DNA of 64,000 nucleotides, taken from contig CATLGV010000009.1 in NCBI GenBank assembly GCA_949948735.1, forward strand, positions 1 through 64,000. Direction: 5' to 3'. Shown here in pieces: positions 16,877 through 25,150 of this stretch (position 1 is the stretch's first letter; each line of letters opens with the position of its first letter). The notes under the pieces are model-generated. The model did no database searches. It had not been told where the DNA came from and saw only the letters and a program-made list of their open reading frames with translations. Both the position numbers and the translations under genes were made by a program. Origin of the DNA: an uncultured Lachnospiraceae bacterium. Lineage in GTDB: Bacteria > Bacillota > Clostridia > Lachnospirales > Lachnospiraceae.

Positions 16877-17938
16877 ATGGTGGAGAAGATGGACGGTATC
16901 AATATTAACGGAAGAAGAATCGGGGACGGTGCGCCGGCGTACATTATCGCCGAAATGTCGGGAAATCATGCAGGGGACATGGGCCGCGCGCTGGAGATGA
17001 TTCATGTGGCGAAGGAGGCCGGTGCGGACTGTGTGAAGATACAGACCTACACGCCGGATACAATGACAATTGACTGTCATAATCAATACTTTCATATTGA
17101 GGGGGGAACCTGGAAGGGTGAAAACCTGTACGCGCTTTATCAAAAGGCTTATACGCCGTGGGAATGGCAGGATAAGCTGCGGGACGAGGCGGCGAAGGCA
17201 GGCATTGATTTTCTCTCCACGCCGTTTGATGCGACCTCCGTGGACTTTCTGGAGGAGCTGGGCGTACAGTTTTATAAGATTGCGTCCTTTGAGATGGTGG
17301 ATATTCCCCTGCTGGAATATATCGCATCCAAGAATAAGCCGATCATCATGTCGACGGGGATGGGCTCCCTGGAGGAGATTACGGAGGCTGTTGACGCCAT
17401 CTACGCGGCCGGCAACCGGCAGCTTGCGTTGATGAAATGCTCCAGCGCTTACCCTGCCAGACGCGAGGAGATGAATTTAAAAACGATTCCCGATATGAAA
17501 AAGCGTTTCGGGATTCCGGTGGGGCTTTCGGATCATTCCATGGGGGCGTTCAGTGCGGCGACGGCAGTTGCCATGGGCGCCAATATTATCGAAAAACACT
17601 TCTGCGTCAGCAGGGCAATCAAGAATCCCGATTCGGCGTTTTCCATGGAGCCGCAGGAGTTCCGGGAGATGGTGGAACAGGTGCGCGAGGTGGAGAAGGC
17701 GTTTGGCAGCGTATTTTACGGCGTTTCCGAGCAGGAGGAGTCCAATACCTGCTTTCGGCGTTCGCTTTTTGTGGTGCAGGACATTGCGGCGGGAGAGCAG
17801 CTGACGCCGGAAAATATCCGAAGCATCCGTCCCGCGTACGGGCTGAAGCCCAGGCATTATAAAGAGGTTCTTGGAAAACGGGCTGCCCGCGCGTTAAAGC
17901 GCGGTACGCCGCTTACCTTTGAGGATATTGCGGATTAG
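16877..17938 (+). CDS. pseI: Pseudaminic acid synthase
   Basis: A 353-residue NeuB-family enzyme. The PEP-condensing TIM barrel begins with YIIAEMSGNHAGDMG and contains CVKIQTYTPDTMTID, FLSTPFDATSVDFLEE, PIIMSTGMG, LMKCSSAYPA and VGLSDHSMG, then IEKHF. The last about 60 residues form the antifreeze-like SAF domain (SLFVVQDIAAGEQLTPENI to RGTPLTFEDI). CSSAYPA and YTPDTMT favour PseI over NeuB or LegI. It condenses 2,4-diacetamido-2,4,6-trideoxy-L-altrose, or a remodelled form, with phosphoenolpyruvate. ATG 16877 and ATG 16889 are both possible starts; neither has ideal spacing. Confidence 0.92.
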   Translation: MVEKMDGININGRRIGDGAPAYIIAEMSGNHAGDMGRALEMIHVAKEAGADCVKIQTYTPDTMTIDCHNQYFHIEGGTWKGENLYALYQKAYTPWEWQDKLRDEAAKAGIDFLSTPFDATSVDFLEELGVQFYKIASFEMVDIPLLEYIASKNKPIIMSTGMGSLEEITEAVDAIYAAGNRQLALMKCSSAYPARREEMNLKTIPDMKKRFGIPVGLSDHSMGAFSAATAVAMGANIIEKHFCVSRAIKNPDSAFSMEPQEFREMVEQVREVEKAFGSVFYGVSEQEESNTCFRRSLFVVQDIAAGEQLTPENIRSIRPAYGLKPRHYKEVLGKRAARALKRGTPLTFEDIAD

Positions 17939-17947
17939 GAGAAGGCT

Positions 17948-18394
17948 ATGGAATTGTATTTGCGCGAGGTGGAAGAGGCGGACATGGACTTGCTCTTTCG
18001 ATGGGCAAACGACCCTGATGTGCGCCGCAGCGCGTTTCATACGGAGGCGATACCCTACGAAACTCATGTAAAATGGTTTCACCGGATGATGGAGAATGAG
18101 GCGGCGTATCTGTATATTTTATGCCGTGCAGAGGAAGCGGTCGGACAGATACGGCTGGATATTGAGGACAGTGTGGCGGTGATTGATTACAGCGTTGCGC
18201 CCGGGTACCGGGGCAGGGGCTTTGGCAGGGCGCTGCTGATGCTGATAAAGGAGAAAGCCATGGAGATAACAGGCGTCAAAAAACTTGTGGGGCAGGTAAA
18301 ACCCGAAAACAGCGCGTCCATAAAGGCATTTGAACAGTGCGGCTATGTGAGAATGAAGGGCGAGGATTATATAACGTTTGTTTTTGAATTGTGA
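17948..18394 (+). CDS. pseH: GNAT N-acetyltransferase, PseH-type
   Basis: A 148-residue GNAT protein: LYLREVEEADMDLLFRWAND at the start, VAVIDYSVAPGYRGRGFGRA at about residues 76-95 with the acetyl-CoA-binding RGRGFG loop, and VKPENSASIKAFEQCGY near 120. The WANDPDVRRSAF segment is common to PseH-like acetyltransferases that N-acetylate the 4-amino group of the PseC product. GGAG sits 8 bases before ATG 17948. Identity as PseH rests strongly on its place in the pse operon. Confidence 0.82.
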   Translation: MELYLREVEEADMDLLFRWANDPDVRRSAFHTEAIPYETHVKWFHRMMENEAAYLYILCRAEEAVGQIRLDIEDSVAVIDYSVAPGYRGRGFGRALLMLIKEKAMEITGVKKLVGQVKPENSASIKAFEQCGYVRMKGEDYITFVFEL

Positions 18395-18409
18395 AGAAGG
18401 AGGAACCGG

Positions 18410-19120
18410 GTGAGGATTATTATCGCAACCATAAAGGAGTGGAATATCAGGCGTGCGCTGCAGCTGCAGGAGCGGTACAGGCAGCACGAGATACGTCTGA
18501 TTACGCAAAAAGAGGAATTCACATATGATAACATATGTAACTTTAACCCAGACTATATCTTTTTGCCGCACTGGTCCTACTATATTCCAGATAAAATAAC
18601 AGATGCGTGGGAATGCGTTGTGTTTCACATGACGGATCTGCCGTACGGAAGAGGCGGGAGTCCGCTGCAAAATCTGATTGTGCGCGGGCATCGGGAGACG
18701 AAGGTGTCCGCAATCAGGGTGACTGCGGCGTTTGATGAAGGCCCGGTATATATGAAACGGCCGTTATCGCTGGACGGCTCTGCCACGGAAATTTTTGAGC
18801 GCTGTGCGGATGTGGTCTTTAACGAGATGCTTCCCTGTTTCCTGGAGGAAGCTCCCGGGGGGAGGCCCCAGGCCAGCCCGCAGGTGGGGGAGCCGGTGAT
18901 ATTTAAGCGGCGTAAGCCGGAGGAAAGCGAGATAACACCCGATATGGATATAGATAAGATTTACGACTATATCCGTATGCTGGATGCGGAGGGATATCCG
19001 CGGGCGTTTATTGATTATGGAGGATACCGGCTGCGCTTCGAGGCGGCGTCGCTTGACGAAGCCGGCAATACGCTGGCGGCACGGGTGGTTTTTCGGAAAA
19101 GGGAAGAGGAGGACGTATGA
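18410..19120 (+). CDS. Sugar N-formyltransferase-like protein in the pse operon
   Basis: A 236-residue protein of the methionyl-tRNA-formyltransferase/sugar-formyltransferase fold. Residues about 45-60 hold NFNPDYIFLPHWSYYIP, residues about 70-92 hold FHMTDLPYGRGGSPLQNLI, and FDEGPVYMKRPLSL follows. The His of the usual Asn-His-Asp triad and the Asp are present, but the Asn position (two before the His) is Val. Formyl donor in known relatives is N10-formyl-tetrahydrofolate. It is too short and in the wrong context to be the housekeeping Fmt. It sits between pseH and a deacetylase with a 4-bp ATGA overlap, so a role in making an N-formyl pseudaminic acid derivative is inferred. AAGGAGG precedes GTG 18410. 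Confidence 0.72.
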   Translation: MRIIIATIKEWNIRRALQLQERYRQHEIRLITQKEEFTYDNICNFNPDYIFLPHWSYYIPDKITDAWECVVFHMTDLPYGRGGSPLQNLIVRGHRETKVSAIRVTAAFDEGPVYMKRPLSLDGSATEIFERCADVVFNEMLPCFLEEAPGGRPQASPQVGEPVIFKRRKPEESEITPDMDIDKIYDYIRMLDAEGYPRAFIDYGGYRLRFEAASLDEAGNTLAARVVFRKREEEDV

Positions 19121-19812
19121 AGACGGTTTTGGTAGTGGCGGCGCACCCGGATGATGAGATCCTCGGCGTGGGCGGCACGGTGGCGCGTCATGCGGCTGCA
19201 GGCGATGCGGTCTACGCGCTTATTTTGGGAGAGGGACAGACCTCCCGCGGGGCGCGCAGAGAGGATACGGACAGCGCGGTTGTGGACAGCCTGCACCGGA
19301 ATACGCAGGAGAGCGCCGATAAAGTGGGGTTTCGAAAGGTATTTTTTGCCGATTTTCCGGACAACCGCTTTGACGGCGTGGATCTGCTCGACATTGTGAA
19401 GGCGGTGGAAAAGGTGGTGGAGGAGCTGCGGCCGCAGATTATCTATACGCATTACAGCGGTGATTTGAATATTGACCACCAGTGTACGGCGCGTGCGGTG
19501 CTTACGGCGACGCGGCCGATAGGGGCATACTGCGTGGAGGAGCTCTATGCGTTTGAGACGCTCTCCTCTACGGAATGGGCATTTGATTACAGCGGACAGC
19601 CGGCGTTTTGCCCCAACGTGTTTGTGGATATTACGGATTATTATGACCGGAAGGAACAGGCGATGCGATGCTATGTGTCGGAGCTTTGCGCATCTCCGCA
19701 TCCAAGGAGCCTTGAGGGCATGGACGCGCTCTCAAAAACGCGCGGCATGACGGCGGGGATGGCGCGTGCGGAGGCTTTTATGCTGATACGCAAAACCGTC
19801 CGCGCGGACTGA
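19117..19812 (+). CDS. PIG-L/LmbE-family deacetylase in the pse operon
   Basis: A 231-residue zinc-dependent N-deacetylase. The metal motif AHPDDEILGVGGT lies at about residues 8-20 and YTHYSGDLNIDH at about residues 110-121 supplies the second histidine group. PIG-L enzymes remove N-acetyl groups from amino sugars. Start ATG 19117 overlaps the formyltransferase-like gene's stop (ATGA), so the two are translated together. The pairing suggests that one acetyl group of the nonulosonic acid or its precursor is removed and replaced by formyl; this is inference, as substrate cannot be read directly. Confidence 0.82.
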   Translation: MKTVLVVAAHPDDEILGVGGTVARHAAAGDAVYALILGEGQTSRGARREDTDSAVVDSLHRNTQESADKVGFRKVFFADFPDNRFDGVDLLDIVKAVEKVVEELRPQIIYTHYSGDLNIDHQCTARAVLTATRPIGAYCVEELYAFETLSSTEWAFDYSGQPAFCPNVFVDITDYYDRKEQAMRCYVSELCASPHPRSLEGMDALSKTRGMTAGMARAEAFMLIRKTVRAD

Positions 19813-19854
19813 CATACTGCCTGCGGGCGCTGGGCGTCCAGAAAGGAAAGAGCG

Positions 19855-20898
19855 ATGCTTTATATTCGTGCGGACGGTAATGCGGCAATCGGAATGGGAC
19901 ATATCATGCGGTGCATGTCGATTGCGGAAGCGGTATACGACAGGACGGGGGAGAGACCGGTATTTATTGTTGCGGAGGACGCCTGTGTCCCGATGCTGGC
20001 GGACAGGGGCTTTGCCGCGCGGGTGCTGGGGACGGATTACCGGGCGATGGAGACGGAGCTGCCGGCGCTATCACGAGTTTTGCAGCCGCAGGACGTGATT
20101 CTGGTGGACAGCTATCAGGCGGTCCTCGCCTATTATCAGAAGCTGCGGGCAAACTGCGCGGTGGCCTGTCTGGAGGACATGGGAACGCCTTATCCGGTGG
20201 ATTTGCTGATTAATTACAATCTATACGCACCGGCGTTAGAGGGACAATATAGGCAGGGGGCGCCGGATATGCTGCCGGACAGGCTTCTTCTGGGCGCTGC
20301 GTATATGCCGCTGCGGGCGGATTTTCGAACGGACACTGCGTATACGGTGCGGGAACAGGTAACGGATGTTATGATAACAACGGGGGGAAGTGATCCGTGT
20401 TTTGCGGCCGGCGCGCTGCTGGAATGCCTGACAGGCTGCGATGCGGCGGCGGGAATCCGCTGTCATGTTGTTATCGGCCCGTTTAACCGCTTTGCCGGGA
20501 CGTTAAGACAGCGATACGGTGCGCACGGTGCGGTGCGCCTCTATGAGAATGTGAAGGATATGAAGGCGCTGATGCGCTCCTGCGACGTCGTTATTACGGC
20601 CACGGGAAGCACGCTCTACGAGATAAGCGCGCTGGGCGTGCCGATGATCTGCTTTTATTTTGCGGAGAATCAGCGGCAGGGGGCGGAGGCGATTGCAAGG
20701 CTTACGGATATTGTAAACGCGGGCTGCTTTGCGGCGCGCCGGGAGGAGACGGTTGACGCTGTTTTGCGGGCGCTTTTGCGCTGCATCGGCGACAGGGCGT
20801 ACCGGCAGACGCTGTACCGGCAGGAGCGGCAGCTTGTGGACGGCGCGGGCGCCGGCCGGATTGCGGCTGCAGTGCTGGGCTGCAGCAGGAGGCTCTGA
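19855..20898 (+). CDS. pseG: UDP-2,4-diacetamido-2,4,6-trideoxy-beta-L-altropyranose hydrolase
   Basis: A 347-residue GT-B fold UDP-sugar hydrolase of the MurG/GT28 type. The opening RADGNAAIGMGHIMRCMSIA contains the catalytic GxGHxxRC block of PseG. VDSYQAVLAYYQKLR and MITTGGSDPCFAAGALLEC are also conserved, with a late ITATGSTLYEISALGVPMI donor-site region. It releases UDP from the precursor so that PseI can act. It completes the pathway: PseB, C, H, G, I and F are all present between 13849 and 20898. Confidence 0.92.
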   Translation: MLYIRADGNAAIGMGHIMRCMSIAEAVYDRTGERPVFIVAEDACVPMLADRGFAARVLGTDYRAMETELPALSRVLQPQDVILVDSYQAVLAYYQKLRANCAVACLEDMGTPYPVDLLINYNLYAPALEGQYRQGAPDMLPDRLLLGAAYMPLRADFRTDTAYTVREQVTDVMITTGGSDPCFAAGALLECLTGCDAAAGIRCHVVIGPFNRFAGTLRQRYGAHGAVRLYENVKDMKALMRSCDVVITATGSTLYEISALGVPMICFYFAENQRQGAEAIARLTDIVNAGCFAARREETVDAVLRALLRCIGDRAYRQTLYRQERQLVDGAGAGRIAAAVLGCSRRL

Positions 20899-20991
20899 GC
20901 AGAGGCATTGCGGACTGCGAAGCGATATGCGGTGAAGGGTGCGGCGCGCGGAGGCTTGTAAAACGACAGGGCCGGGAAGGATGCGAATAGG

Positions 20992-22101
20992 ATGGCGGAG
21001 AAGAAAAAGCGGCAGTTAAATTACGAGATACTCAGAATCCTTGCGATGCTGATGATTGTCTGTCTGCACTATCTGAGCAGGAGCGGACTGCTTGGCGACC
21101 CCGCGCGCGCCGACATGACAACGGCGGACTATGCGGCATGGCTGACAGAGGCCCTCTGCATTGTCGCGGTCAATGTGTATATGCTGATCAGCGGATATTT
21201 CGGCGGGGGCGAGGCAGGGAAAACGACGCTTCTTACGGCAGAATCGGTCGTAAAAAGGCCTCTGCGAATCTGGCGCGTTGCTTTTTTTTATTCGTTGGGA
21301 ATCGGGCTTTTGGCGTTTCTTGCGGGCGCGGGAGAATTTGACATATACCGTCTCTTTACGTATATATTTCCCGTTGTGACGGAGCATTACTGGTTTGTAA
21401 CCGCGTATATTATTCTCTGTCTGCTGATGCCGTTTCTGAACGCGGGGACAGCGATGCTTTGCAGAAGAGGGATGTACGCGCTGATTTTTGGCATGCTTTT
21501 GCTCTTCTGCATTGCCAAGACCGTGCTGCCGATGAAGCTTCCGTGGGATAAGTACGGTTATGACGCCTTCTGGTTTATCACGCTGTATCTGACCGGTGCG
21601 GCGCTGAAAAGGTACGGGATGCCCATTCTTCAAAAAAGAGGACGGGCGCTTGCGGTGTATCTGGCGAGCATTTTGCTGATTTTTGCAAGCTTTATCGGAA
21701 TAAGGGCGGTATATTTGAAGACCGGACATTTGGAGAGCATGATATCGTATGCCTATACCTACAACCACCTGTTCTGTTATACGGGCGCGATCGGGTTGTT
21801 TATGGCTTTCTCACAGCGCGCGGGCGGCGGAGAGCGGCTGGAGCGCTTCCGCAGGCCCATAGAGCTTTTTTCGGGCGCGACCTTTGGCGTATATCTGCTG
21901 CATGAGCATATCGATATCCGGGAGCGGTGGACGGGCTGGTTTGGGGACGGCGCGGCGCCGGGCGGTTCGATTGCGGGCTTTCTGCTCCGTATGCTTCTTG
22001 TGGTGCCTGCCATGTATCTGGCCTGCTCGGCAGTCGAAATCCTGCGGATGAAGCTTGCGCTGCTTGTGCGGCCGGGGAATAAAAGAAAGGAGCGCAGCTG
22101 A
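20992..22101 (+). CDS. Acyltransferase family 3 (OafA-like) membrane protein
   Basis: A 369-residue protein with about ten hydrophobic helices. The N-terminal LNYEILRILAMLMIVCLHYL has the acyltransferase_3 arginine and histidine block (R-I-x-A-x-x-M-I-V-x-x-H). Later EHYWFVTAYIILCLLMPFLN and a terminal GVYLLHEH agree with the family. Such proteins O-acetylate sugars of surface glycans using a cytoplasmic acyl donor. It lies 93 bases after pseG, and may act on the pseudaminic acid or a neighbouring sugar. Its ribosome site is weak (AAGGA at 20976-20980). Confidence 0.82.
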   Translation: MAEKKKRQLNYEILRILAMLMIVCLHYLSRSGLLGDPARADMTTADYAAWLTEALCIVAVNVYMLISGYFGGGEAGKTTLLTAESVVKRPLRIWRVAFFYSLGIGLLAFLAGAGEFDIYRLFTYIFPVVTEHYWFVTAYIILCLLMPFLNAGTAMLCRRGMYALIFGMLLLFCIAKTVLPMKLPWDKYGYDAFWFITLYLTGAALKRYGMPILQKRGRALAVYLASILLIFASFIGIRAVYLKTGHLESMISYAYTYNHLFCYTGAIGLFMAFSQRAGGGERLERFRRPIELFSGATFGVYLLHEHIDIRERWTGWFGDGAAPGGSIAGFLLRMLLVVPAMYLACSAVEILRMKLALLVRPGNKRKERS

Positions 22102-25100
22102 TACGGAAAGACAATCAGAAATCCGAAGCAACAGAATATGGACGCTGTATCTGCCGGCTGTGGCGCTCCTGTTTTATCCGCTGCGCCATGTCCTGACGGG
22201 AATCGATTTGATGGATGCGGGCTACGCATTGGGGAATTACCGTTTTTTTGACAGCATGGGGCAGATGTGGAAGCTTGCGACATACCTTGCGAATGTGCTG
22301 GGAAGCGCGTTGTCCTGTCTGCCGTTTGGCGGTACGTGGAGCGGGATGAACGCTTATACCGGGCTGCTGGCAGGCGGGACGGCCGCTGCGGTGTATGTGT
22401 TTATGGCAAAACGGTATGGGCGGCAGCGCGGATACAGGCTTATGTTTTTTGCGGCAGAGCTTGTAGCGCTTTCCCTTTGCTGGGCGCCTGCGGTTATCCT
22501 GTATCAATATCTGGGGTATCTGATAATGACTGCGGCTGCGCTTGTCCTATTTTGCGCGGTTACGGAGGACTGCCGCGTGAAATATGCTGTCGCCGGAATC
22601 CTGCTGGGGCTGTGCGTGGCGGTTCGGATGCCGAATATCACATACATGGCGTTTATCGTGCCGGTATGGTATTTTTTCTTTTTGAAACGCAGAAGCTATG
22701 AGGGAAGCCTTAAAAGGGCGCTGCAGCGCACGCTGCTCTGTATCGCGGGGTATCTTGCGGGGCTTTTGATACCGCTTGGCGTGATTGCGCTGCGCTACGG
22801 CGCAGGGGCATATCCGGAGATGATCGGGAATCTGTTTGGAATGACGGAGACGGCGACGGACTATAAGCCCTCTTCAATGCTTTGGGCAATGCTTGGGGAC
22901 TACATCCGTTACAGCCTGTGGCTGCTCCTGTTTCTGGCCTATATGGCGGCGGGCATGCTCTTTTTTGCCGTAAAAGGCCGGATGGCAGGGGGCAGGAGGA
23001 CGGCTGGGGGAGCCCGGCTGTTCCGGGGATTGTATCTGGCCGGCTTTCTGGTCCTTCTGCGGCTTTGCTACGGCAGGGGCATGTTTGATTTTGATTATAC
23101 GGCCTACTTCTCCATGTATAAATGGGCGGTCGTTTATCTGCTGGCGATCATCCTGCTTTGTATCTGGATGCTGCTGCGCAAAAACGGGGATGATACCCTG
23201 AAGCTGTGGTCCGTATTTGTGCTTGTCACGATTTTTATCACGCCGCTTGGCAGCAACAACGGCCTTTATCCGATTATCAATAACCTGTTTCTTGTGGCGC
23301 CGGTGTCGGTGCTGCTCTTGGCGGAGGCGTGCCGCGCGTTGAACCGGACTGCGGCCCGCCCTTGTAATGGGGATTTGGCGTTTGCGGCCAGAGCGGCGCT
23401 TGGCTTTATCGTGCTCTGTACCGCGATACAGAGCTTCCTGTTCGGAATCGGCTTTATATTCCACGACGCAGGCAGTAAGCGCGTTCCCTTGCGGCTGCAG
23501 AGCGGCGCGGCTGCGGACGGAATGCGCACGACCGACGAAAAGGCGGCGCAGCTGCAGACGCTCGACCGCTTCCTGACGGAAAGCGGCCTGATTTCAAGCC
23601 GCGTTATTCTGTACGGAGACATTCCTGCGCTGGCTTATATCTTCGGTATGGAGCCTGCGGTGTTCTCCACGTGGCCGGATCTGGACTCCAACGCGCTTGC
23701 GTGGCTGGAGGCGGATCTGGAGGCGATAGACGGCGACTGGCCTGTGGTTATCCTTGGGGCGGAGGCGGTTGACCGGCTGACCGGGCAGTCCGGCGCGGCA
23801 TACGAGAAGCTGTGCGCAATCCGGTCTTTTATGCAGGAGAATGGTTATGCGGAGGTGTATACGAACGACGCGTATCGGGTGTACAGCAGTGCGGCGGACC
23901 AAACGGCAGCATGTATGAAAACACCTTTTAACATTCCGATAAGCCTTTCAATTATCTTGCAAAATATGGATAAAGTGTGTAAGATAAAAAATAATGCAGC
24001 TGTGCGAAGGGAGCGTTTTATGATTAATTTTAACGTACCGCCGTTTACCGGAAGAGAGCTTGAATATATCAGGCAGGCAGTCGAGAATCAGAAAATCTGC
24101 GGCGACGGCCCGTATACGAAAAAGTGCAGTGAATGGATCGAGGAAAAAACAGGGGCGGCGAAGTGCCTGCTGACCCCCTCCTGTACGCATGCCAACGAGC
24201 TTGCCGCGCTTTTGCTCGACATTAAGGAGGGCGACGAGGTCATTATGCCGGCCTTTACCTTTGTGTCGACGGCGGACTCTTTTGTACTGCGCGGTGCGAA
24301 GGCGGTATTTGTCGATATCCGTCCGGATACAATGAACATTGATGAGAAGAAGATCGAAGCGGCCATTACGCCGCAGACAAAGGCTATTGCGCCGGTACAT
24401 TACGCAGGGGTTGCCTGCGAGATGGATGCCATCATGGCGCTTGCGCGCAAATATCATCTGGCGGTGGTAGAGGATGCGGCGCAGGGGATTATGGCTTCTT
24501 ATAAAGGAAGGGCGCTTGGCGCAATCGGAGACTTCGGATGCTTCTCCTTCCATGAGACGAAGAACCTCAGTATGGGAGAGGGCGGTGCCCTTTTGATTCA
24601 GAATGAGCGGTACGTGGAGGATGCGGAAATCATCCGGGAGAAGGGGACAAACCGCAGCAAGTATTACAGAGGCCAGGTTGATAAATACACATGGATCAAT
24701 TACGGCTCGTCTTATCTGCCAAGCGATATGAACGCCGCATATCTCTGGGCACAGCTTGAGCTGGCGCAGGAGATAACGCAGGCACGGCTTGCGCGGTGGA
24801 ATCAGTATTATACGCTGCTGGAGCCGCTGGCGCAGCGGGGGCTGATCGGTCTTCCGACAGTGCCGGAGGGATGCGCGCACAACGGGCATATGTTTTATAT
24901 AAAGACAAGGGATATCGAGGAGCGGGGCAGGTTCATTCAGTTTATGAAGGAGAACGGCGTTATGGCGGTATTTCACTATGTACCGCTTCACACGGCGCCC
25001 GCCGGCCGCAAATTCGGCGTCTTTGTCGGGGAGGACGTCTATACGACAAGGGAGAGCGAGCGTCTTGTCCGCCTTCCGATGTTTTATTCGTTAAAGGAAT

Positions 25101-25150
25101 CAGAGGTTGATTATATTGTAAGCAGGGTGAAGGAGTTCTATCACGTATGA
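22055..25150 (+). CDS. Stop-less reading frame: polytopic membrane protein joined to WecE-type aminotransferase
   Basis: One frame is open from 22055 to the TGA at 25148-25150, up to 1031 residues. Residues about 25-480 form a membrane protein with about ten hydrophobic helices and an outer-facing end (DRFLTESGLISSRVILYGD). Its family was not recognised; the layout is GT-C-like. It is followed by about 35 low-complexity residues and then a complete aminotransferase beginning at 24020. The start is unclear: AAAGGAG at 22084-22090 has no ATG/GTG/TTG in this frame after it. The in-frame TTGs at 22055 and 22064 lie inside the acyltransferase gene, and the first ATG (22211) would cut off a hydrophobic helix. 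A promoter and ribosome site before 24020 suggest two separate proteins that have lost the stop between them, or a true fusion. Confidence 0.6.
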   Translation: MRCLCGRGIKERSAADTERQSEIRSNRIWTLYLPAVALLFYPLRHVLTGIDLMDAGYALGNYRFFDSMGQMWKLATYLANVLGSALSCLPFGGTWSGMNAYTGLLAGGTAAAVYVFMAKRYGRQRGYRLMFFAAELVALSLCWAPAVILYQYLGYLIMTAAALVLFCAVTEDCRVKYAVAGILLGLCVAVRMPNITYMAFIVPVWYFFFLKRRSYEGSLKRALQRTLLCIAGYLAGLLIPLGVIALRYGAGAYPEMIGNLFGMTETATDYKPSSMLWAMLGDYIRYSLWLLLFLAYMAAGMLFFAVKGRMAGGRRTAGGARLFRGLYLAGFLVLLRLCYGRGMFDFDYTAYFSMYKWAVVYLLAIILLCIWMLLRKNGDDTLKLWSVFVLVTIFITPLGSNNGLYPIINNLFLVAPVSVLLLAEACRALNRTAARPCNGDLAFAARAALGFIVLCTAIQSFLFGIGFIFHDAGSKRVPLRLQSGAAADGMRTTDEKAAQLQTLDRFLTESGLISSRVILYGDIPALAYIFGMEPAVFSTWPDLDSNALAWLEADLEAIDGDWPVVILGAEAVDRLTGQSGAAYEKLCAIRSFMQENGYAEVYTNDAYRVYSSAADQTAACMKTPFNIPISLSIILQNMDKVCKIKNNAAVRRERFMINFNVPPFTGRELEYIRQAVENQKICGDGPYTKKCSEWIEEKTGAAKCLLTPSCTHANELAALLLDIKEGDEVIMPAFTFVSTADSFVLRGAKAVFVDIRPDTMNIDEKKIEAAITPQTKAIAPVHYAGVACEMDAIMALARKYHLAVVEDAAQGIMASYKGRALGAIGDFGCFSFHETKNLSMGEGGALLIQNERYVEDAEIIREKGTNRSKYYRGQVDKYTWINYGSSYLPSDMNAAYLWAQLELAQEITQARLARWNQYYTLLEPLAQRGLIGLPTVPEGCAHNGHMFYIKTRDIEERGRFIQFMKENGVMAVFHYVPLHTAPAGRKFGVFVGEDVYTTRESERLVRLPMFYSLKESEVDYIVSRVKEFYHV
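23957..23985 (+). promoter_or_regulatory. Sigma-A-type promoter for the WecE-type aminotransferase gene
   Basis: TTGCAA (23957-23962), 17-base spacer, TAAGAT (23980-23985), inside an AT-rich patch that contrasts with the GC-rich coding sequence on both sides. Expected transcription start is near 23992, 28 bases before ATG 24020. The patch lies within the continuous reading frame from 22055. Confidence 0.65.
24020..25150 (+). CDS. WecE/RffA-type dTDP-4-amino-4,6-dideoxygalactose transaminase
   Basis: A 376-residue PLP aminotransferase, the same length as Escherichia coli WecE as I recall it. The opening NFNVPPFTGRELEYI and KICGDGPYTKKCSEWIEEKT are typical of WecE/RffA. The PLP lysine lies in SFHETKNLSMGEGG at about residue 181, and EDAAQGIMASYKGRALGAIG precedes it. 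WecE aminates dTDP-4-keto-6-deoxyglucose to give dTDP-Fuc4N. No rmlA/rmlB is in the window, so the keto-sugar must come from elsewhere. AAGGGA at 24007-24012 and its own promoter support a separate start at ATG 24020, although the frame upstream is open. It overlaps the next gene by ATGA. Confidence 0.88.
   Translation: MINFNVPPFTGRELEYIRQAVENQKICGDGPYTKKCSEWIEEKTGAAKCLLTPSCTHANELAALLLDIKEGDEVIMPAFTFVSTADSFVLRGAKAVFVDIRPDTMNIDEKKIEAAITPQTKAIAPVHYAGVACEMDAIMALARKYHLAVVEDAAQGIMASYKGRALGAIGDFGCFSFHETKNLSMGEGGALLIQNERYVEDAEIIREKGTNRSKYYRGQVDKYTWINYGSSYLPSDMNAAYLWAQLELAQEITQARLARWNQYYTLLEPLAQRGLIGLPTVPEGCAHNGHMFYIKTRDIEERGRFIQFMKENGVMAVFHYVPLHTAPAGRKFGVFVGEDVYTTRESERLVRLPMFYSLKESEVDYIVSRVKEFYHV

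Noticed and set aside
16877-17938. Sialic or legionaminic acid synthase (NeuB/LegI)
   Set aside because: The motif set and the neighbouring PseB, PseC, PseF and PseG genes point to pseudaminic acid; no NeuC- or LegB-type genes are present.
18410-19120. Housekeeping methionyl-tRNA formyltransferase
   Set aside because: Too short, lacks the C-terminal tRNA domain and the usual active-site Asn, and lies within the pse operon.
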